Assembly (NCBI GenBank): GCA_003506735.1
Contig: DNYS01000109.1
Span: forward strand, 22,598 to 36,895
DNA length: 14,298 nt
Reading direction: 5' to 3'
From: Nitrospinota bacterium
GTDB taxonomy: Bacteria > UBA8248
In this document: one piece after another, positions 6,379 to 13,268 of the stretch
How positions within the stretch are numbered: position 1 is the first letter of the stretch
Layout of the letters: every line of letters begins with the position of its first letter
Notes under the pieces: model-generated
The model's input: only the letters and a program-made list of their open reading frames with translations
Told to the model about the DNA's origin: nothing
Database searches by the model: none
Position numbers and translations under genes: made by a program

Positions 6379-6410
6379 CCGGCGGGCGATAAAACCCATC
6401 GCCCCGCCGG
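6379..6410 (+). promoter_or_regulatory. Strong leader hairpin 24 nt before the MATE start
   Basis: The arm CCGGCGGGCGAT (6379-6390) pairs with ATCGCCCCGCCGG (6398-6410) with a single bulged base and a 7-nt loop AAAACCC, giving a very stable stem. No T-run follows, so intrinsic termination is unlikely; the position suggests a structure gating translation of the gene at 6435. It overlaps the palindrome CCCGCCGGCGGG (6375-6386), so the 5' arm has an alternative pairing. It sits where an expression platform for the preceding leader would be. Confidence 0.5.
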
Positions 6411-6434
6411 AGCATCCCGATAAATGAGCCCGGT

Positions 6435-7853
6435 TTGAAAAAAACGCAGGAGAAAATCCGCAACCGCTACGATTACACAAAAGGCTCCATCGGCTGGGGG
6501 GTCACCCGCCTTTCGGTGCCCATGTGCGTCGAGCAGGTCATCCGCAACATCGACGGCATTTTGGAGATCTACTGGATCGGAAGCCTGGGGCCCGAGTTTC
6601 TGGCGGCGACCTCGCTCGGCTTCATGACCATTCTTTTCCTGCGCTCGTTCGGATTCGGCATCCGCATCGCGGGCCAGGCGCTCGTCGCCCAGCGCATCGG
6701 CGCGGAGGACGGCGAGGGCGCCTCGGCCGTCGCGGGCCAGGCGATTCTGATCCTCCTTATCTATGCCCTGGCGTTCACCGCGCTCGGCTTCGTTTTCTCG
6801 CCCTATATCATGGCGCTGATGACCTCCGATCCCGTTATCCTGCGGCTCGGCACCTCCTACATGCGCGCGGGCTTTGCGGTGTTCGTCGCCTGGGAGGGGA
6901 TGTTCGTTTTCTCGAACATCCTCCGCGGGGCGGGGGAGCCGGGCTATACGCTGGCCGCCATGATCGCCGGGGTCTGCCTGTCGATCGCGGCGGTACCCCT
7001 GCTGATCTTCGGCGCAGGCCCGGTGCCGGCCATGGGAATCGCGGGCGGTTTTCTGGGCATGGGCGTGGGGCGGTTCACGGGCTGGATGGTGATGTTGTAC
7101 GTCGTGGCGACGGGCCGCTCGCGGGTGAAGGTCCGGCTCCGGGATTTGCGGCCCCGGCCCGATATCGTCCGGCGCTTGATCGCCCTGGCCTGGCCCGTTT
7201 CGGTCCAAAACCTCCTGGAGCGCGGGGCGAACCTCATCCTGCTTCGGATGCTTTCGCCCTTTGGCGCGTTCGCCTTGGCGGCATGGGCGGTGGGCAACCG
7301 GGTCACGCTGATCGCGCGGATGCCCAGCTTCGGGCTCCAGGGCTCGGTCCGCACTCTGGTGGGCCAGAACATGGGGGCGGGCCAGCCCGAACGGGCGGTC
7401 CGCACGGTGAAGTACGCCCTCGCCGCGCTGGTCGTCTTTATGGGGGCGGTCTCCCTCGGCCTGTTCATTTTCGCCCCCAGGATTGTCGCCGTCTTCGGGA
7501 TGAAGGGCGGGGCGGCGGGCATCGGCACGGTGGCCCTGCGCATCCTGAGCGTTGGCCTTGTGATGGAATCGGCGCGCCGCGTCGTGACGGGCGCGTTCCA
7601 GGGGAGCGGCCAAACGAAGCCGCCCATGCTCATCGAGGGTATCGTTCGCTGGGCGGTCCAGATTCCGGCGGCGCTTCTGATGACGGTGCCGCTGGGGGTG
7701 GGCGCGGCGGGCATCTGGCTGGCCATCTCGGGGAGCCAGTTCATCAGCGGGGTGGCCATGCTCGCCTGGTTCTGGTACTGGGCCAGGGGCGGGGGGATGG
7801 CAAGCCGCGCAGCGGCGATTTCGGCCGATGCGCCCGAAGCCCGGGGTGTATAA
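6435..7853 (+). CDS. MATE family multidrug/solute efflux transporter
   Basis: A 472-aa inner-membrane protein with about twelve hydrophobic helices in two similar halves. This is the normal size and layout for MATE (multidrug and toxic compound extrusion) antiporters, which export substrates using H+ or Na+ gradients. The N-terminal half has the typical first-helix block LSVPMCVEQVIRNIDGILEIYWIGSLG (starting near residue 26), with Asp40 in the helix and the 'G-x-L-G' turn. The second half begins near RRLIALAWPVSVQNLLERGANLILLRML. The TTG at 6435 is used because the frame has no earlier start and later Met codons would remove the first helix. No clear ribosome site precedes it, so the start is less sure than the gene. 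The radical SAM gene follows 49 bp downstream. The substrate is unknown; if the leader is a corrinoid switch, a corrinoid-linked role is possible. Confidence 0.88.
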   Translation: MKKTQEKIRNRYDYTKGSIGWGVTRLSVPMCVEQVIRNIDGILEIYWIGSLGPEFLAATSLGFMTILFLRSFGFGIRIAGQALVAQRIGAEDGEGASAVAGQAILILLIYALAFTALGFVFSPYIMALMTSDPVILRLGTSYMRAGFAVFVAWEGMFVFSNILRGAGEPGYTLAAMIAGVCLSIAAVPLLIFGAGPVPAMGIAGGFLGMGVGRFTGWMVMLYVVATGRSRVKVRLRDLRPRPDIVRRLIALAWPVSVQNLLERGANLILLRMLSPFGAFALAAWAVGNRVTLIARMPSFGLQGSVRTLVGQNMGAGQPERAVRTVKYALAALVVFMGAVSLGLFIFAPRIVAVFGMKGGAAGIGTVALRILSVGLVMESARRVVTGAFQGSGQTKPPMLIEGIVRWAVQIPAALLMTVPLGVGAAGIWLAISGSQFISGVAMLAWFWYWARGGGMASRAAAISADAPEARGV

Positions 7854-7871
7854 TCGGCCCGGAAATTTTCA

Positions 7872-7886
7872 GCGCGCCCCGCGCGC
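7872..7886 (+). promoter_or_regulatory. Small GC hairpin in the MATE-radical SAM spacer
   Basis: GCGCGC (7872-7877), loop CCC, GCGCGC (7881-7886) form a 6-bp all-GC stem, 16 nt before the radical SAM ATG and next to its weak GGAAAG ribosome site. It might lower translation of the second gene relative to MATE. There is no T-run for termination. Confidence 0.3.
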
Positions 7887-7902
7887 GGAAAGATCGGATC
7901 GG

Positions 7903-8733
7903 ATGAAAGAAGAAGAGCTCAAAGTCATCGGCCCGGGCGATGAGACCGGCGGCCATCCCTCGGCCATCTACGGGCCGGTGGATTCCTGGCGCTTCGGAAG
8001 CTCGCTCGGGGTGGACCTCATCCTCCAGGCGAGCGTGTGCTCGTTCAACTGCGTTTACTGCCAGCTCGGGAGCATCCAGATCGTCACCGGCGAGCGGCGG
8101 CTTTTCGTCACGACCGCCCGCGTCATGGCCGACCTCGAAAAAGCCCCCTGGCGCGGCGCCGATATTGTCACCTTCAGCGGGAGCGGGGAGCCCACCCTCG
8201 CGCTCAACCTGGGCGAAGCCCTCGGCGCCATCAAGGAGCGCACCGGCATCGTCACCCATGTCCTCACGAACGGGACCCTGCTCCACCTGCCCGAGGTGCG
8301 GGAGGCCCTTTGCCGGGCCGACCGGGTCTCGGTCAAGCTCGACGCGCCCGATGAGGCCATGTTCCAGCGGGTGAACCGGCCCGTCCCCGGCGTCACCCTG
8401 GCGGGCATCGTCGAGGCCACGATCGCCTTCCGCCGGGAATTCGGCGGCCACCTGGACAGCCAGGTCATGTACATGCCCGTCAACCGCGCCATGACGGATG
8501 CGCTCTGCGATCTGCTGAATAAAATCCGCCCCGACGAGGTCCAGCTCAACACCCCCAAGCGCGCCTACCCGGCCTCGTGGTTCGTCGAAACCCGCGGCCG
8601 CTACGGTCGCGAGGACGCTCCCGCCAGGCTCAGCGAACTCCGGACCATCGGCGCCGGGGAAGCCGGGGAGGTCGAAAGGGTGATCCGGGAGAAAACCGGG
8701 CTGGCCGTGAGCAGCGTTTATGACGGGGAGTGA
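7903..8733 (+). CDS. Radical SAM protein, COG0731-type
   Basis: A 276-aa radical SAM enzyme. The opening YGPVDSWRFGSSLGVDLILQ (23-42) is the signature block of the COG0731 group. It leads into the [4Fe-4S] motif CSFNCVYC, Cys46/Cys50/Cys53, i.e. Cx3Cx2C. The SAM-binding 'GGE' equivalent is GSGEPT (93-98), followed by VLTNGTLLHLPEVREAL and VSVKLDAPDEAMFQRVNRP. COG0731 includes relatives of the wybutosine enzyme TYW1 and many uncharacterised bacterial proteins, so the reaction is unassigned. The C-terminus (about 240-276) could be a short helical module; no extra Cys cluster is visible. The ATG at 7903 is chosen over an in-frame upstream start at 7828, which would overlap MATE and adds a basic, unconserved-looking extension. 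It is probably co-transcribed with MATE. Confidence 0.88.
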   Translation: MKEEELKVIGPGDETGGHPSAIYGPVDSWRFGSSLGVDLILQASVCSFNCVYCQLGSIQIVTGERRLFVTTARVMADLEKAPWRGADIVTFSGSGEPTLALNLGEALGAIKERTGIVTHVLTNGTLLHLPEVREALCRADRVSVKLDAPDEAMFQRVNRPVPGVTLAGIVEATIAFRREFGGHLDSQVMYMPVNRAMTDALCDLLNKIRPDEVQLNTPKRAYPASWFVETRGRYGREDAPARLSELRTIGAGEAGEVERVIREKTGLAVSSVYDGE

Positions 8734-8778
8734 TGGGGGTTTTAACAGTGCTAAAAATTAAATCTAAATCGCAAAAAA
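8734..8778. other. AT-rich convergent spacer
   Basis: Forty-five bases between the convergent radical SAM and FAH genes, with 13 G/C (29%), sharply lower than the surroundings. A weak inverted repeat TTTTA-acagtgc-TAAAA (8740-8756) is present. It could act as a bidirectional terminator, but the stem contains only A/T pairs, so this is a weak call. Confidence 0.4.
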
Positions 8779-9795
8779 TCACTTATACGTAAACGGCTTC
8801 CGCTCCCCCTTCTCGCCAATTCTATTCGCCATGACGCCGAGGGGGCCCATGTCGATCTCGACGAGATCGCCGGGCTGGATCCAGCGCTCAATCTCCATGC
8901 CGCAGCCGCCGGGAACGGTGCCGGAGCCGAGGAGGTCGCCGGTGAGCATGTTCTCATCGCGCGAGGAGTAGGAAAGCATCTGCTCGAAGGTCCAGTACAT
9001 CTCACCCGGGGTGGCCTCGATCCAGGTCTCGCCGTTGACGCGCGCGGCCATGGGGATTTCGGACGGTGGGCCGAGTTCGTCCGGGGTGACGATCCAGGGG
9101 CCGAAGCTCCAGCACCAGTCTTTGCTCTTGTAGGGTCCGGTGCTCATCGCCATCTCGCCCGTTTGTACGTCGCGGGCGCTCCAATCGTTCAGGATCGCGT
9201 AGCCCAGGATGTGGCTCCCGGCGTCTTCTTCTGAAATGTCCCTCCCGGGTTTTCCGACCACGGCGCAAAATTCGAGCTCGAAATCCATTCTTTCGGTGAA
9301 GCTCGGCCAGGGGATAATCTCCCCCGGCCCGGCCATGTGGGCGCAGCTCGACTTGAAGCAAAGGGGCCGCTCGTACCAGGTGTCGGGAATTTCGAGGCCC
9401 ATCTTCTCGAAGGTGGCCTTGAGGTGGCGCTCGAAGCCCGCGAAGCCGCGAATCAACGGCGGGCGGGGAATGGGGGGCAGCAGCCGGACCTCGTCGGGCC
9501 GGTAGAGGATCTGCTCCCCGCGCGGGCCCTCGGCCTCCGGGGTGTCGTGCAGAAATTCCAGCGACTCGGCGGCCGCCTCGAGGGAGGATTCTCCCGCGGC
9601 GGCGAAGGCGAGCATCTCGGCGGGGATAATCGCGCCGGCCATCTCCTGGGGCCGGGGGGAGCCCTCTTTGGCCAGGCTCGCGGCGAGGGCGAAGTTGAGG
9701 TCGGCATAGGCGATCTCCCCGCCGCTTTCGATAACCGCGCCCAGGCGGGTGAAGGGGCCCACGGGCGTCGTGACTTCAAAGGTGATGAGTTTCAT
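8779..9795 (-). CDS. Fumarylacetoacetate hydrolase (FAH) family protein
   Basis: A 338-aa enzyme of the FAH superfamily, which hydrolyses or decarboxylates beta-diketo and oxo acids with a divalent metal. The N-terminal domain (1-110) opens with MKLITFEV and is followed by the catalytic domain. Metal-ligand positions are seen in MDFELEFCAVVGKPGRDIS (170-188; Glu173, Glu175) and GYAILNDWSARDVQ (198-211; Asp204). Further family hallmarks are KSKDWCWSFGPWIVTPDE (223-240) and GDLLGSGTVPGG near residue 290. These resemble bacterial FAHs of aromatic or organic-acid catabolism; fumarylpyruvate, oxaloacetate or 2-oxo-hept-enedioate substrates are all possible. It has a GAGG ribosome site 6 nt upstream and lies 53 bp downstream of the cupin gene, so the two are probably one operon. 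Confidence 0.9.
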   Translation of the reverse strand: MKLITFEVTTPVGPFTRLGAVIESGGEIAYADLNFALAASLAKEGSPRPQEMAGAIIPAEMLAFAAAGESSLEAAAESLEFLHDTPEAEGPRGEQILYRPDEVRLLPPIPRPPLIRGFAGFERHLKATFEKMGLEIPDTWYERPLCFKSSCAHMAGPGEIIPWPSFTERMDFELEFCAVVGKPGRDISEEDAGSHILGYAILNDWSARDVQTGEMAMSTGPYKSKDWCWSFGPWIVTPDELGPPSEIPMAARVNGETWIEATPGEMYWTFEQMLSYSSRDENMLTGDLLGSGTVPGGCGMEIERWIQPGDLVEIDMGPLGVMANRIGEKGERKPFTYK

Positions 9796-9848
9796 GCGCG
9801 CCTCATTCCGGTTGGCGGCAGCGCCGGGCGATCCGGAGCCGCCGGGGG

Positions 9849-10376
9849 TTAATTCAGGTCCACCTTGTCCCGATCGTCGGTTTCGGGGAAGGGGCCCTCC
9901 TTGATCTCGATGACCTTGGTGTCGTCCTCGAGGAACTCGACCTCGTGGCCCTCGTACATGAGGATGAGATCGTCCCGGCGCAGGATGGCGTCGCCCAGGC
10001 TCTCGCCATCTTTGGTGAAGACGCCCACGCGGATCGAGCCGCGCTGGCAGAGGAGCACCTGATGACGGGTGGTGTTGACCGAGGGCCGCTCCTCGACGAG
10101 GTGGTAGTGGGCCTTGGTGATGGCCCCCTTGGGCCGGTTGAGGACGATGACCTGGAGGGGAATCTCGTCGTCGGTTATGTGGGCCTTGGTGTTCCGCTCG
10201 ACCTCGATGTCCTGGTCCGCGTAGGCGGCGCGGATGTGCTCTTTGGCCTCCTCGGTGTCGAGGAAGGGGGGAAACTTTGCGTAGTCCGAGAAATTTCCCT
10301 TGATGTGGATGGCGATGATGCGGCCGTCCGCCGCTTTGTAGTAGTCAACGCCCTGGCTTTCGACTTCGGGTGTCAT
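9849..10376 (-). CDS. Cupin-fold protein
   Basis: A 175-aa protein with one C-terminal cupin barrel (about 74-164). Motif 1 has His90 and His92 in KAHYHLVEERPSVNTTRHQVLL; the usual Glu is replaced by His105. Motif 2 is RRDDLILMYEGHEVEFLEDD, with His144. The end VIEIKEGPFPETDDRDKV matches a recurring cupin subgroup that ends 'IEIKqGPY'. That subgroup is uncharacterised and is found near sugar and small-acid metabolism genes. A metal-binding enzyme (isomerase or dioxygenase) or binding-protein role is possible. The ATG at 10376 is preferred because AAGGAA lies about 8 nt upstream; the frame extends to 10463 but the extra residues are basic and low in complexity. It heads the minus-strand operon with the FAH gene and diverges from the PrpD operon. 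Confidence 0.78.
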   Translation of the reverse strand: MTPEVESQGVDYYKAADGRIIAIHIKGNFSDYAKFPPFLDTEEAKEHIRAAYADQDIEVERNTKAHITDDEIPLQVIVLNRPKGAITKAHYHLVEERPSVNTTRHQVLLCQRGSIRVGVFTKDGESLGDAILRRDDLILMYEGHEVEFLEDDTKVIEIKEGPFPETDDRDKVDLN

Positions 10377-10586
10377 GGCGGATTCCTTTTGCCCCCTGGT
10401 CCGTGCGGGGGATTTCAAATGTTCACCGCGTCCCGAAGGGCCCGGCCGGTTTTTTGCGCCCAAGATGGGGGCCAGACTGCCACGCGCCCGCCCCTCCCCG
10501 CAAGGCGCGGCGGCGGCCCCAAAAAGAAGCGCCCATTTTTCTTGCCGCGATGGCCGCTTTCTGATAACTTTGGGAATAGGGAGAGG

Positions 10587-10619
10587 AAAACCTGGAACCG
10601 CCTTCGGGGCGGATGTTTT
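10587..10619. terminator. Candidate bidirectional hairpin terminator
   Basis: An inner stem CCGCC-TTCGG-GGCGG (10598-10612) is enclosed by AAAAC (10587-10591) and GTTTT (10615-10619). A-rich and T-rich flanks of this kind let the hairpin work in both directions. It lies inside the divergent spacer, where termination is not obviously needed, so it may end a small transcript or be a relic. Confidence 0.35.
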
Positions 10620-10777
10620 CTGGTCTTTAGCCCCTCGGCGTCGCGGGCCTCCTTGCGGGAAGGTCCGTTTTCATTTGGTGCCGTAATCATTTTGGGAAAC
10701 GGGGCCGATCGGATATGGCGGGTGCGGAGGCCTCTCAAGGGCCGCGCCGCCGCCCCTCCCGGCTCCGAAGGCAAGGC

Positions 10778-10960
10778 ATGGGCCGAGGAATCAAGTGGCT
10801 GGTGGGGGCGCTGGGCATTTCTGTCCTGGTCCTCCTCGCCCTGAAGGGGATTTGTTCGAGTCCCCGGGATTTTCCGTCGCTGACGAAATTTTTCTGCCCT
10901 CAGCGCGGAGCCGTGGCAGGGCCGCGGCTGCCGTTGAGGGCGCCCGCCCGCCGCCCTTGA
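10778..10960 (+). CDS. Possible small single-span membrane protein (60 aa)
   Basis: An ORF of 60 codons from ATG 10778, with GAAGG about 9 nt upstream. Residues 4-25 (GIKWLVGALGISVLVLLALKGI) form one hydrophobic segment after a short basic start, as in small inner-membrane proteins. The first 24 codons have the GC-rich third positions typical of neighbouring genes; the remainder (CSSPRDFPSLTKFF..., Pro/Arg-rich end) does not look conserved. I do not recognise a family. It may be a real small protein, a decayed gene fragment, or chance. Confidence 0.28.
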   Translation: MGRGIKWLVGALGISVLVLLALKGICSSPRDFPSLTKFFCPQRGAVAGPRLPLRAPARRP

Positions 10961-11011
10961 GGCGGAAGTGGCGGCGCATTCATTCGCACCATTCATGGTG
11001 GAAGGAACGAC

Positions 11012-12466
11012 ATGCCTAACGAAGAAAGCGCAATCACGGATGCCGTAATCGAGTTCATTCTCGGGACCGAGGCCGATTCGATCCCCGAGGATGTGAAGGC
11101 GATTTCCCGCCGCTGCTTTGTGGACGGGGCCGGGCTGATGGTGGCCGGATCCACCGACCATAGCGGCCGGATCGTCCAGGCCTACATCAAGGAATTCGGC
11201 GGGGAGCCCGAAGCGCGCATCTTCGGAACCGACATGACCGTCCCGGCGCAAACCGCGGCGTTCGCCAATGGTGTGGCCGCCCACGCGATGGACTACGACG
11301 ACACCCAGCTATCGAGCTATCCGGACCGCATTTATGGCCTGCTCACCCATCCGACCACCCCTGTCCTCGCCGCCTCGATGGCCATGGCCGAGGCGCTCGG
11401 ATCGACGGGCGAGGAGCTGCTCACCGCGTTCATGATCGGCTTCGAGGTCGAGTGCAAGGTGGCCGAGTGCATCAAGCCCGACCACTACATCAAGGGGTTC
11501 CACACGACGGGCACCATCGGCGCCATCGGCGCCGCGGCCGCGGCGGCCAAGCTGATGGACCTGGACGAGGGGCAGCTTCGCTTTTGCATGGGAATCGCCT
11601 GCTCGGAGAGCGCGGGGCTCCGCGCCAACTTCGGGACCATGACCAAGCCCTTCCACGCCGGGCGCGCGGCCGAAAACGGCGTCGTCGCGGCGCGGCTCGC
11701 CGGGGGCGGCTACACCTCGGACCCGGGAGTTTTCGACGGCGAATGGGGTTTCATGCAGATCATGGGCGGCGGCTGCGACCCCGACTACCTGGTCGGCAAG
11801 CTTGGCAACCCCTGGTCGGCGGTGGATCCCGGCGTATCGATCAAGCCCTACCCGAGCGGTTCGCTCTCCCATCCCTCGATGGACGCGATGCGCGACCTCA
11901 TCCTGGAGCACAACATCGAGGCCGATCAGGTGAAAAAAGTCCGCCTCGGCACCACCACCCGGATCCTCCAGCCCCTGCGCTACGACGAGCCCGAGAACGA
12001 GCTGGAGGCGAAATTCTCGATGAAGTACAGCCTGGGCATCCTGCTCCTCAACGGCGGAAGGGGCGGCATCGCCCAGTACAGGGACGATGTGGTCGCCCAG
12101 CCCGAGGTGAAGGAGGTTCTCGAGAAGATCGAGCCCTACGTGGACGAGGGGGTCGAGGCGATGGGCTACGATCTCATCCGCTCGAAGCTCATCATCGAGA
12201 TGGAGGACGGCACCGTCCACGAAAAGTTCACCGACACCTCGCGCGGCTCCCCCAAGCGCCCCATGGACCGCGAAGAGCTTTACGAGAAATTTACCGAGTG
12301 CTGCGGTCTCGTCTACGATTCGGATCAGATCGCGCGCGCCGAAGCCCTCCTCTACAAGGTGGACACCCTGGAGAGTATTTATACGCTGATCGAAATGCTC
12401 GGCCCGAGGCAGGACGGCGAGGACCAGGCCGGCGAGGACAAAGACGGCGAGGACCAGGACGCTTGA
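11012..12466 (+). CDS. MmgE/PrpD family protein
   Basis: A 484-aa protein of the MmgE/PrpD family, which covers 2-methylcitrate dehydratase, cis-aconitate decarboxylase and iminodisuccinate epimerase; these act on tri- or dicarboxylic acids. Helical-domain marks are AHAMDYDDT (90-98, the catalytic-site motif) and TTGTIGAIGAAAAAAKLMD (near 168-186). MTKPFHAGRAAENGVVAA (210-227) and IKPYPSGSLSHPSMDAM (277-293) follow the known substrate-binding blocks, with Lys212, His215 and Lys278 in place. The typical length is about 450-460 aa. The excess is an acidic tail encoded by a 15-bp triplicate. The start is clear: GGAAGG lies 6 nt before ATG 11012. It leads an operon with the cupin gene 13 bp downstream. 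The substrate is unknown; a generic organic-acid dehydratase, epimerase or decarboxylase is inferred. Confidence 0.92.
   Translation: MPNEESAITDAVIEFILGTEADSIPEDVKAISRRCFVDGAGLMVAGSTDHSGRIVQAYIKEFGGEPEARIFGTDMTVPAQTAAFANGVAAHAMDYDDTQLSSYPDRIYGLLTHPTTPVLAASMAMAEALGSTGEELLTAFMIGFEVECKVAECIKPDHYIKGFHTTGTIGAIGAAAAAAKLMDLDEGQLRFCMGIACSESAGLRANFGTMTKPFHAGRAAENGVVAARLAGGGYTSDPGVFDGEWGFMQIMGGGCDPDYLVGKLGNPWSAVDPGVSIKPYPSGSLSHPSMDAMRDLILEHNIEADQVKKVRLGTTTRILQPLRYDEPENELEAKFSMKYSLGILLLNGGRGGIAQYRDDVVAQPEVKEVLEKIEPYVDEGVEAMGYDLIRSKLIIEMEDGTVHEKFTDTSRGSPKRPMDREELYEKFTECCGLVYDSDQIARAEALLYKVDTLESIYTLIEMLGPRQDGEDQAGEDKDGEDQDA
12416..12460 (+). repeat. Triplicate 15-bp repeat encoding an acidic C-terminal tail
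   Basis: Three in-frame 15-bp units (12416-12430, 12431-12445, 12446-12460) each begin GGCGAGGAC and encode GEDQA, GEDKD and GEDQD. They form the last residues of the MmgE/PrpD protein, just before its stop. The pattern indicates recent slippage expansion that gives a flexible acidic tail. Confidence 0.8.
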
Positions 12467-12479
12467 CGGGAGGGCGGAC

Positions 12480-12863
12480 GTGGGATTCCACAAGTGGGAT
12501 GATTTTCCCCGGCGGCCGAACATCCGCAAGGGCACCTGGCGCCGGGTGATCGCCACCGAAAACGTAACGGTCCAGCGCGGGGAGATGGAGCCGGGGGTGA
12601 CGTTCGACGGGAGCGTCCACCGCCACCCCGAGGATCAGATGATCATCGTGCTCGAAGGAAAAATGCGCATCCGCATCGGGGACGAGGAGGACTGGATCGA
12701 TCCGGGCGATGTGGCCGTCATTCCAGGAAACGTATTTCACGGCGGCGTGGGCGTGGGGTCCGATGGCGCCGAGTACATCGAAATCATCTCGGGCGGCCGG
12801 ATGGATTACCTGCCCGGATACGTCGGCCCGCCCAAGAACGAATTCAAGGGGCCGGGAGAATAA
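12480..12863 (+). CDS. Small cupin domain protein
   Basis: A 127-aa single-domain cupin_2-type protein. Motif 1 is HRHPEDQMIIVLEGKMRIRIG (47-67), with metal-type His47 and His49 and Gln53 in place of the common Glu. Motif 2 is DPGDVAVIPGNVFHGG (74-89), with His87. Such proteins bind metal or small ligands and serve as isomerases, dioxygenases, decarboxylases or sensors; no function is assignable here. The start is GTG at 12480, supported by GGGAGG (12468-12473) upstream. It lies 13 bp after the PrpD gene, and the receiver-like gene starts 3 bp after its stop, so all appear to be in one operon. With the cupin at 9849-10376, each divergent operon carries a cupin. Confidence 0.85.
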   Translation: MGFHKWDDFPRRPNIRKGTWRRVIATENVTVQRGEMEPGVTFDGSVHRHPEDQMIIVLEGKMRIRIGDEEDWIDPGDVAVIPGNVFHGGVGVGSDGAEYIEIISGGRMDYLPGYVGPPKNEFKGPGE

Positions 12864-12866
12864 ATC

Positions 12867-13268
12867 GTGGCCGAAGAAGCCCAGCGCATATTCGTCGTTT
12901 GCACGGACCTGATGTTTTCCGCGCGCATCCGCGAGGCGGGTTCTTCGCCGGGCGCGGTGCTCGAGTTCATCGGCACGGAAGAAAAGTTCGACATGGCGGT
13001 GGAGAATTTCAACGCCGTGTTGTTCCTGTGCGATCTGCACCATCCCAAGCTCGGGGGCGAGGCGGCCAATGAGCTGATCAAAAAGCTCAGAGCCTCGAAG
13101 CGGGGTAAGGACGCCTATGCCATCGCCTTCGGCAGGCACACCGAGCCCGAAATGCTCAAGGCCGCCGAGAAGGCCGGATTCGACAAGGCGATGCCGCGCT
13201 CACTTTTTGTCAAGGAAATGCCCGAGATCGTCCGGCGGGCGGCCAGCCGCATCCGGACGGCGAGTTGA
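12867..13268 (+). CDS. Stand-alone degenerate receiver (CheY-like) domain protein
   Basis: A 133-aa protein consistent with a single alpha/beta receiver domain and no output domain. The third strand ends in AVLFLCDLHHPKLGG (50-64), matching the 'DLVLLDLMMPGMDG' block, so Asp56 is at the phosphorylation position. The first strand ends IFVVCTD (8-14), leaving one acid (Asp14) where two are usual. The conserved Thr is replaced around Gly89, and AGFDKAMPRS (103-112) has Arg111 at the Lys position and Ser at the following Pro. Phosphorylation chemistry may therefore be altered or lost. GTG 12867 is the start, 3 bp after the cupin stop; the stop overlaps the next gene's TTG as TTGA. No histidine kinase is nearby. 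Confidence 0.65.
   Translation: MAEEAQRIFVVCTDLMFSARIREAGSSPGAVLEFIGTEEKFDMAVENFNAVLFLCDLHHPKLGGEAANELIKKLRASKRGKDAYAIAFGRHTEPEMLKAAEKAGFDKAMPRSLFVKEMPEIVRRAASRIRTAS

Larger units (their letters stand above)
10377..11011. other. 635-bp divergent spacer between the two catabolic operons
   Basis: The longest non-coding stretch in the window, between the minus-strand cupin-FAH operon and the plus-strand PrpD operon. It contains a T/A-flanked hairpin (10587-10619), a short T6 run after a CCGGCCGG palindrome (10448-10455), a possible 60-aa membrane-protein ORF (10778-10960) and a weak stem GGCAG/CTGCC (10915-10932). I saw no tRNA, rRNA or convincing riboswitch. No clear sigma70 pair stands out on either strand, though both operons should start here. 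Long frames on both strands are GC artefacts. Confidence 0.6.

Noticed and set aside
6186..7906. Long frames on both strands over the MATE gene (475 and 460 codons)
   Set aside because: They are compositional shadows. The MATE frame alone has periodic hydrophobic helices and family motifs.
10448..10455. CCGGCCGG followed by T6 as a terminator
   Set aside because: The palindrome leaves no loop, so the stem would be too short. It also faces the wrong way for the minus-strand operon and no plus-strand gene ends there.
10848..10866. GGGGATTTGTTCGAGTCCCC-like segment resembling a tRNA T-arm
   Set aside because: The bases flanking TTCGAGT do not pair as a T-stem, and there is no anticodon arm, D-arm or acceptor stem around it.
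10915..10932. GGCAG...CTGCC as a sigma54 promoter or hairpin
   Set aside because: The GG-N10-GC spacing is met, but the -12 half lacks the TTGC core; the 5-bp stem is ordinary for this base composition.
10415..11284. A 289-codon minus-strand frame spanning the divergent spacer
   Set aside because: It overlaps the PrpD start antisense, is low in complexity and Arg-rich, and lacks a ribosome site or family motif.
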